A DNA stretch of 5,639 nucleotides, from NCBI GenBank assembly GCA_964587755.1, contig CAZPMC010000063.1, positions 1 through 5,639 of the forward strand, written 5' to 3'. Both the position numbers and the translations under genes were made by a program. The DNA comes from CAZPMC01 sp964587755 (GTDB lineage Bacteria; Bacillota; Clostridia; Acetivibrionales; DTU013). Positions 4,742-5,639 of this stretch are shown here, one piece after another (the first letter of the stretch is position 1; every line of letters begins with the position of its first letter). The notes under the pieces are model-generated. The model was not told where the DNA came from. It worked only from the letters and a program-made list of their open reading frames with translations, and did not search any database.

Positions 4742-4770
4742 ATTTTACCATCCAAGGGAGAGAAAAACAA
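4742..4770 (-). promoter_or_regulatory. Candidate promoter of the leftward 76-aa gene
   Basis: On the minus strand an extended -10, TGGTAAAAT, with TAAAAT at 4747-4742, is preceded after 17 bases by TTGTTT (4770-4765), a partial -35. It lies about 24 bases upstream of the gene's ATG, so the leader would be very short. Confidence 0.4.
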
Positions 4771-4784
4771 GAAAGGAGGACAAG
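4770..4784 (+). repeat. 15-bp repeat carrying a ribosome binding site, copy 1
   Basis: AGAAAGGAGGACAAG, identical to 5016-5030. Here it serves as the ribosome binding site of the excisionase-like gene. Confidence 0.6.
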
Positions 4785-4786
4785 CA

Positions 4787-5014
4787 ATGACCAGAAGGAT
4801 GCTTTTAAAAGATGCTGCAAAAGCACTCGGTGTATCAAGGCATTTTCTCTACACCGAAGCCCGAGCAGGAAGAATACCACACTTCAGAGCCGGCAATCGG
4901 TACATATTTGACGTAGAACAGGTGAACGAATTTCTAAAGCAGAAAGCGCTGGAGAACGTCAGGGAAAATGGAAAGGTCATTAAGTGCGGGCAGCTTAGGA
5001 GGATAGAGGTGTAG
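4787..5014 (+). CDS. Excisionase-family HTH DNA-binding protein
   Basis: A 75-residue protein with an HTH_17/excisionase-type winged helix in residues 5-52: LLKDAAKALGVSRHFLYTEA, RAGRIPHFRAGNRYIFDVEQ, VNEFLKQKA. This is the MerR-like fold used by Xis proteins of Tn916-type elements and by small phage regulators. It is the best candidate in the window for the factor that directs integrase toward excision, though many HTH_17 proteins only regulate transcription, so the role is inferred. AAAGGAGG at 4772-4779 gives ATG 4787 a spacing of 7. The same 15-base ribosome binding site block reappears after the gene at 5016-5030. It is separated from integrase and placed under early lytic control, as is usual for excisionases needed only at induction. 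Confidence 0.82.
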   Translation: MTRRMLLKDAAKALGVSRHFLYTEARAGRIPHFRAGNRYIFDVEQVNEFLKQKALENVRENGKVIKCGQLRRIEV

Positions 5015-5015
5015 G

Positions 5016-5030
5016 AGAAAGGAGGACAAG
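5016..5030 (+). repeat. 15-bp repeat, copy 2: ribosome binding site without an in-frame start
   Basis: AGAAAGGAGGACAAG again, but the only start codon at working distance is TTG at 5033, in a frame that closes after three codons (TTG ATT ACT TAA). The antirepressor frame has no ATG, GTG or TTG between its last stop (4996-4998) and 5074. This looks like the ribosome binding site of a gene whose 5' end has been lost. Confidence 0.55.
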
Positions 5031-5073
5031 TCTTGATTACTTAATTCCCATCGACATAGCAAAACATATCTGC

Positions 5074-5523
5074 ATGGTTTCAGGAGGAGAAAGAGCACAT
5101 ATAATCAGGCAGTATTTCATTGAGGTTGAAAAAGCCTGGAATTCTCCTGAAATGGTTATGTCCAGAGCATTGAAACTGGCTGAAAGAAAAATCATGTCTC
5201 TTGAAGAAGAACGGCAGAAGTTGTTGCCCAAAGCCGACCAATTCGACAAATTCATTTCAGGGACAAACTATCAGGATATGAACACCGCCGCCAAAGCATT
5301 AGGATGGGGCAGAAATAAACTGTTTGCCGAACTCCGGAACAGGAAAATTCTCATGAGAGACAACAAACCATATCAGGAGTACATAGACAGAGGTTACTTT
5401 GTTGTAAAGGAAAAGCCCATAGACATGGGAGGCTTTACATTCAACAAGCCTCAAACCTATGTTACCCCAAAAGGCGTTGACTTTATAGATCGTTTGGTAA
5501 ACGGACAAGCCGTAAGGGGGTGA
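5074..5523 (+). CDS. Phage antirepressor (AntA/KilAC type), 5'-truncated
   Basis: The 149-residue open frame from ATG 5074 ends in a complete KilAC/ANT domain (residues about 43-145: LPKADQFDKF, AAKALGWGRNKLFAELRNRK, PYQEYIDRGYFVV, TYVTPKGVDFIDRL), typical of phage antirepressors that counter CI-type repressors. Before it, RQYFIEVEKAWNSPEMVM is the end of an AntA-like N-terminal domain. Homology clearly continues upstream of 5074: in frame, bases 5032-5073 read LDYLIPIDIAKHIC, a familiar AntA segment. It then stops at a ribosome binding site with no start codon. About 60-80 N-terminal residues are therefore missing. ATG 5074 has no ribosome binding site, and ATT at 5044 would be a rare start. 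The product is probably poorly made or non-functional as a full antirepressor. GGAGGAG at 5083-5089 has no nearby start. Confidence 0.8.
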   Translation: MVSGGERAHIIRQYFIEVEKAWNSPEMVMSRALKLAERKIMSLEEERQKLLPKADQFDKFISGTNYQDMNTAAKALGWGRNKLFAELRNRKILMRDNKPYQEYIDRGYFVVKEKPIDMGGFTFNKPQTYVTPKGVDFIDRLVNGQAVRG

Positions 5524-5527
5524 TCCT

Positions 5528-5639
5528 TTGCAGGAACGCAGGTTGACCCGCAAGATGAAGGAGCTGCTTCAAGAGAAACGGCTCAACCCGAACAACTGGA
5601 GGTACATAAGGCAAACAGCAATAGGATTGACAATCATAC
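5528..5639 (+). CDS. Start of a DUF6906-like small phage protein (partial)
   Basis: An open frame from TTG 5528 runs off the window after 37 codons: MQERRLTRKMKELLQEKRLN, then PNNWRYIRQTAIGLTII. The pattern LTRKMKELL....LNP.NW....T...L.I resembles short Bacillota phage proteins I recall as DUF6906, which usually end within a few more residues (HR.TG..R.I). Their function is unknown. GGGGGTGAT, overlapping the antirepressor stop, is the ribosome binding site and favours TTG 5528. An in-frame ATG at codon 10 is the alternative. Confidence 0.65.
   Translation, partial: MQERRLTRKMKELLQEKRLNPNNWRYIRQTAIGLTII

Noticed and set aside
4609..4911. A 100-codon forward open frame
   Set aside because: It runs antisense to the 76-aa gene and then out of frame through the excisionase-like gene, and it lacks a ribosome binding site and any recognisable motif.
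5033..5044. TTG at 5033 as the antirepressor start
   Set aside because: It is well placed for the ribosome binding site but is out of frame with the antirepressor and meets TAA after three codons.

Overview
The window is a stretch of a temperate siphophage-type genome from a low-GC Gram-positive host, most likely a member of the Clostridia or a related Bacillota lineage. The evidence is consistent: GGAGG/AGGTG ribosome binding sites, several GTG/TTG starts, an ImmR/ImmA-type repressor and protease pair, a TcdE/Cph1-type holin, and an endolysin that carries an S-layer-homology (SLH) domain. The SLH domain hints at a host with an SLH-anchored surface layer. No bacterial chromosomal gene is visible on either side.

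Layout. (1) 1-1210, rightward late end: the tail of an upstream late gene, an intrinsic terminator, the holin, an overlapping amidase/SLH endolysin, and a strong UUCG-loop terminator. (2) 1211-1524, gene-free attachment region: the 3' part of a tRNA-Lys(CTT) gene from anticodon stem to CCA, flanked on both sides by paired 11-bp TTGACTACT repeats that look like integrase arm sites, plus a 12-bp-stem terminator hairpin. (3) 1525-3802, leftward lysogeny operon: XRE repressor, ImmA-like protease, then integrase. The genes overlap or nearly abut and probably share one transcript. (4) 3803-3979, divergent control region with four related 12-bp imperfect palindromes placed around two opposed promoters. 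(5) 3980-5639, rightward early region: Cro-like protein, a possibly structured leader, a 54-aa small protein, one leftward small gene, an excisionase-like HTH protein, a 5'-truncated antirepressor, and the start of a DUF6906-like small gene that runs off the window.

How it works together (inference). The 3802-3467 repressor would hold off the rightward promoter and its own promoter through the four operators, and the ImmA-like protein would relieve repression. Integrase, with the excisionase-like protein, would act at the attachment site. Lysis genes lie directly next to the attachment site and the integrase, which is the order of an unintegrated (circular or virion) genome with an intact attP, or of a junction between tandem prophages. 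It is not the order of a single integrated prophage.

Most notable points: an XRE-like helix-turn-helix inserted in the core-binding domain of the integrase; the readable attP architecture; the four-site operator array; an antirepressor whose 5' end is lost right behind a ribosome binding site copied from the upstream gene; a single leftward gene inside the early operon; a purine-rich leader that may be a structured RNA; and an endolysin with one SLH repeat.
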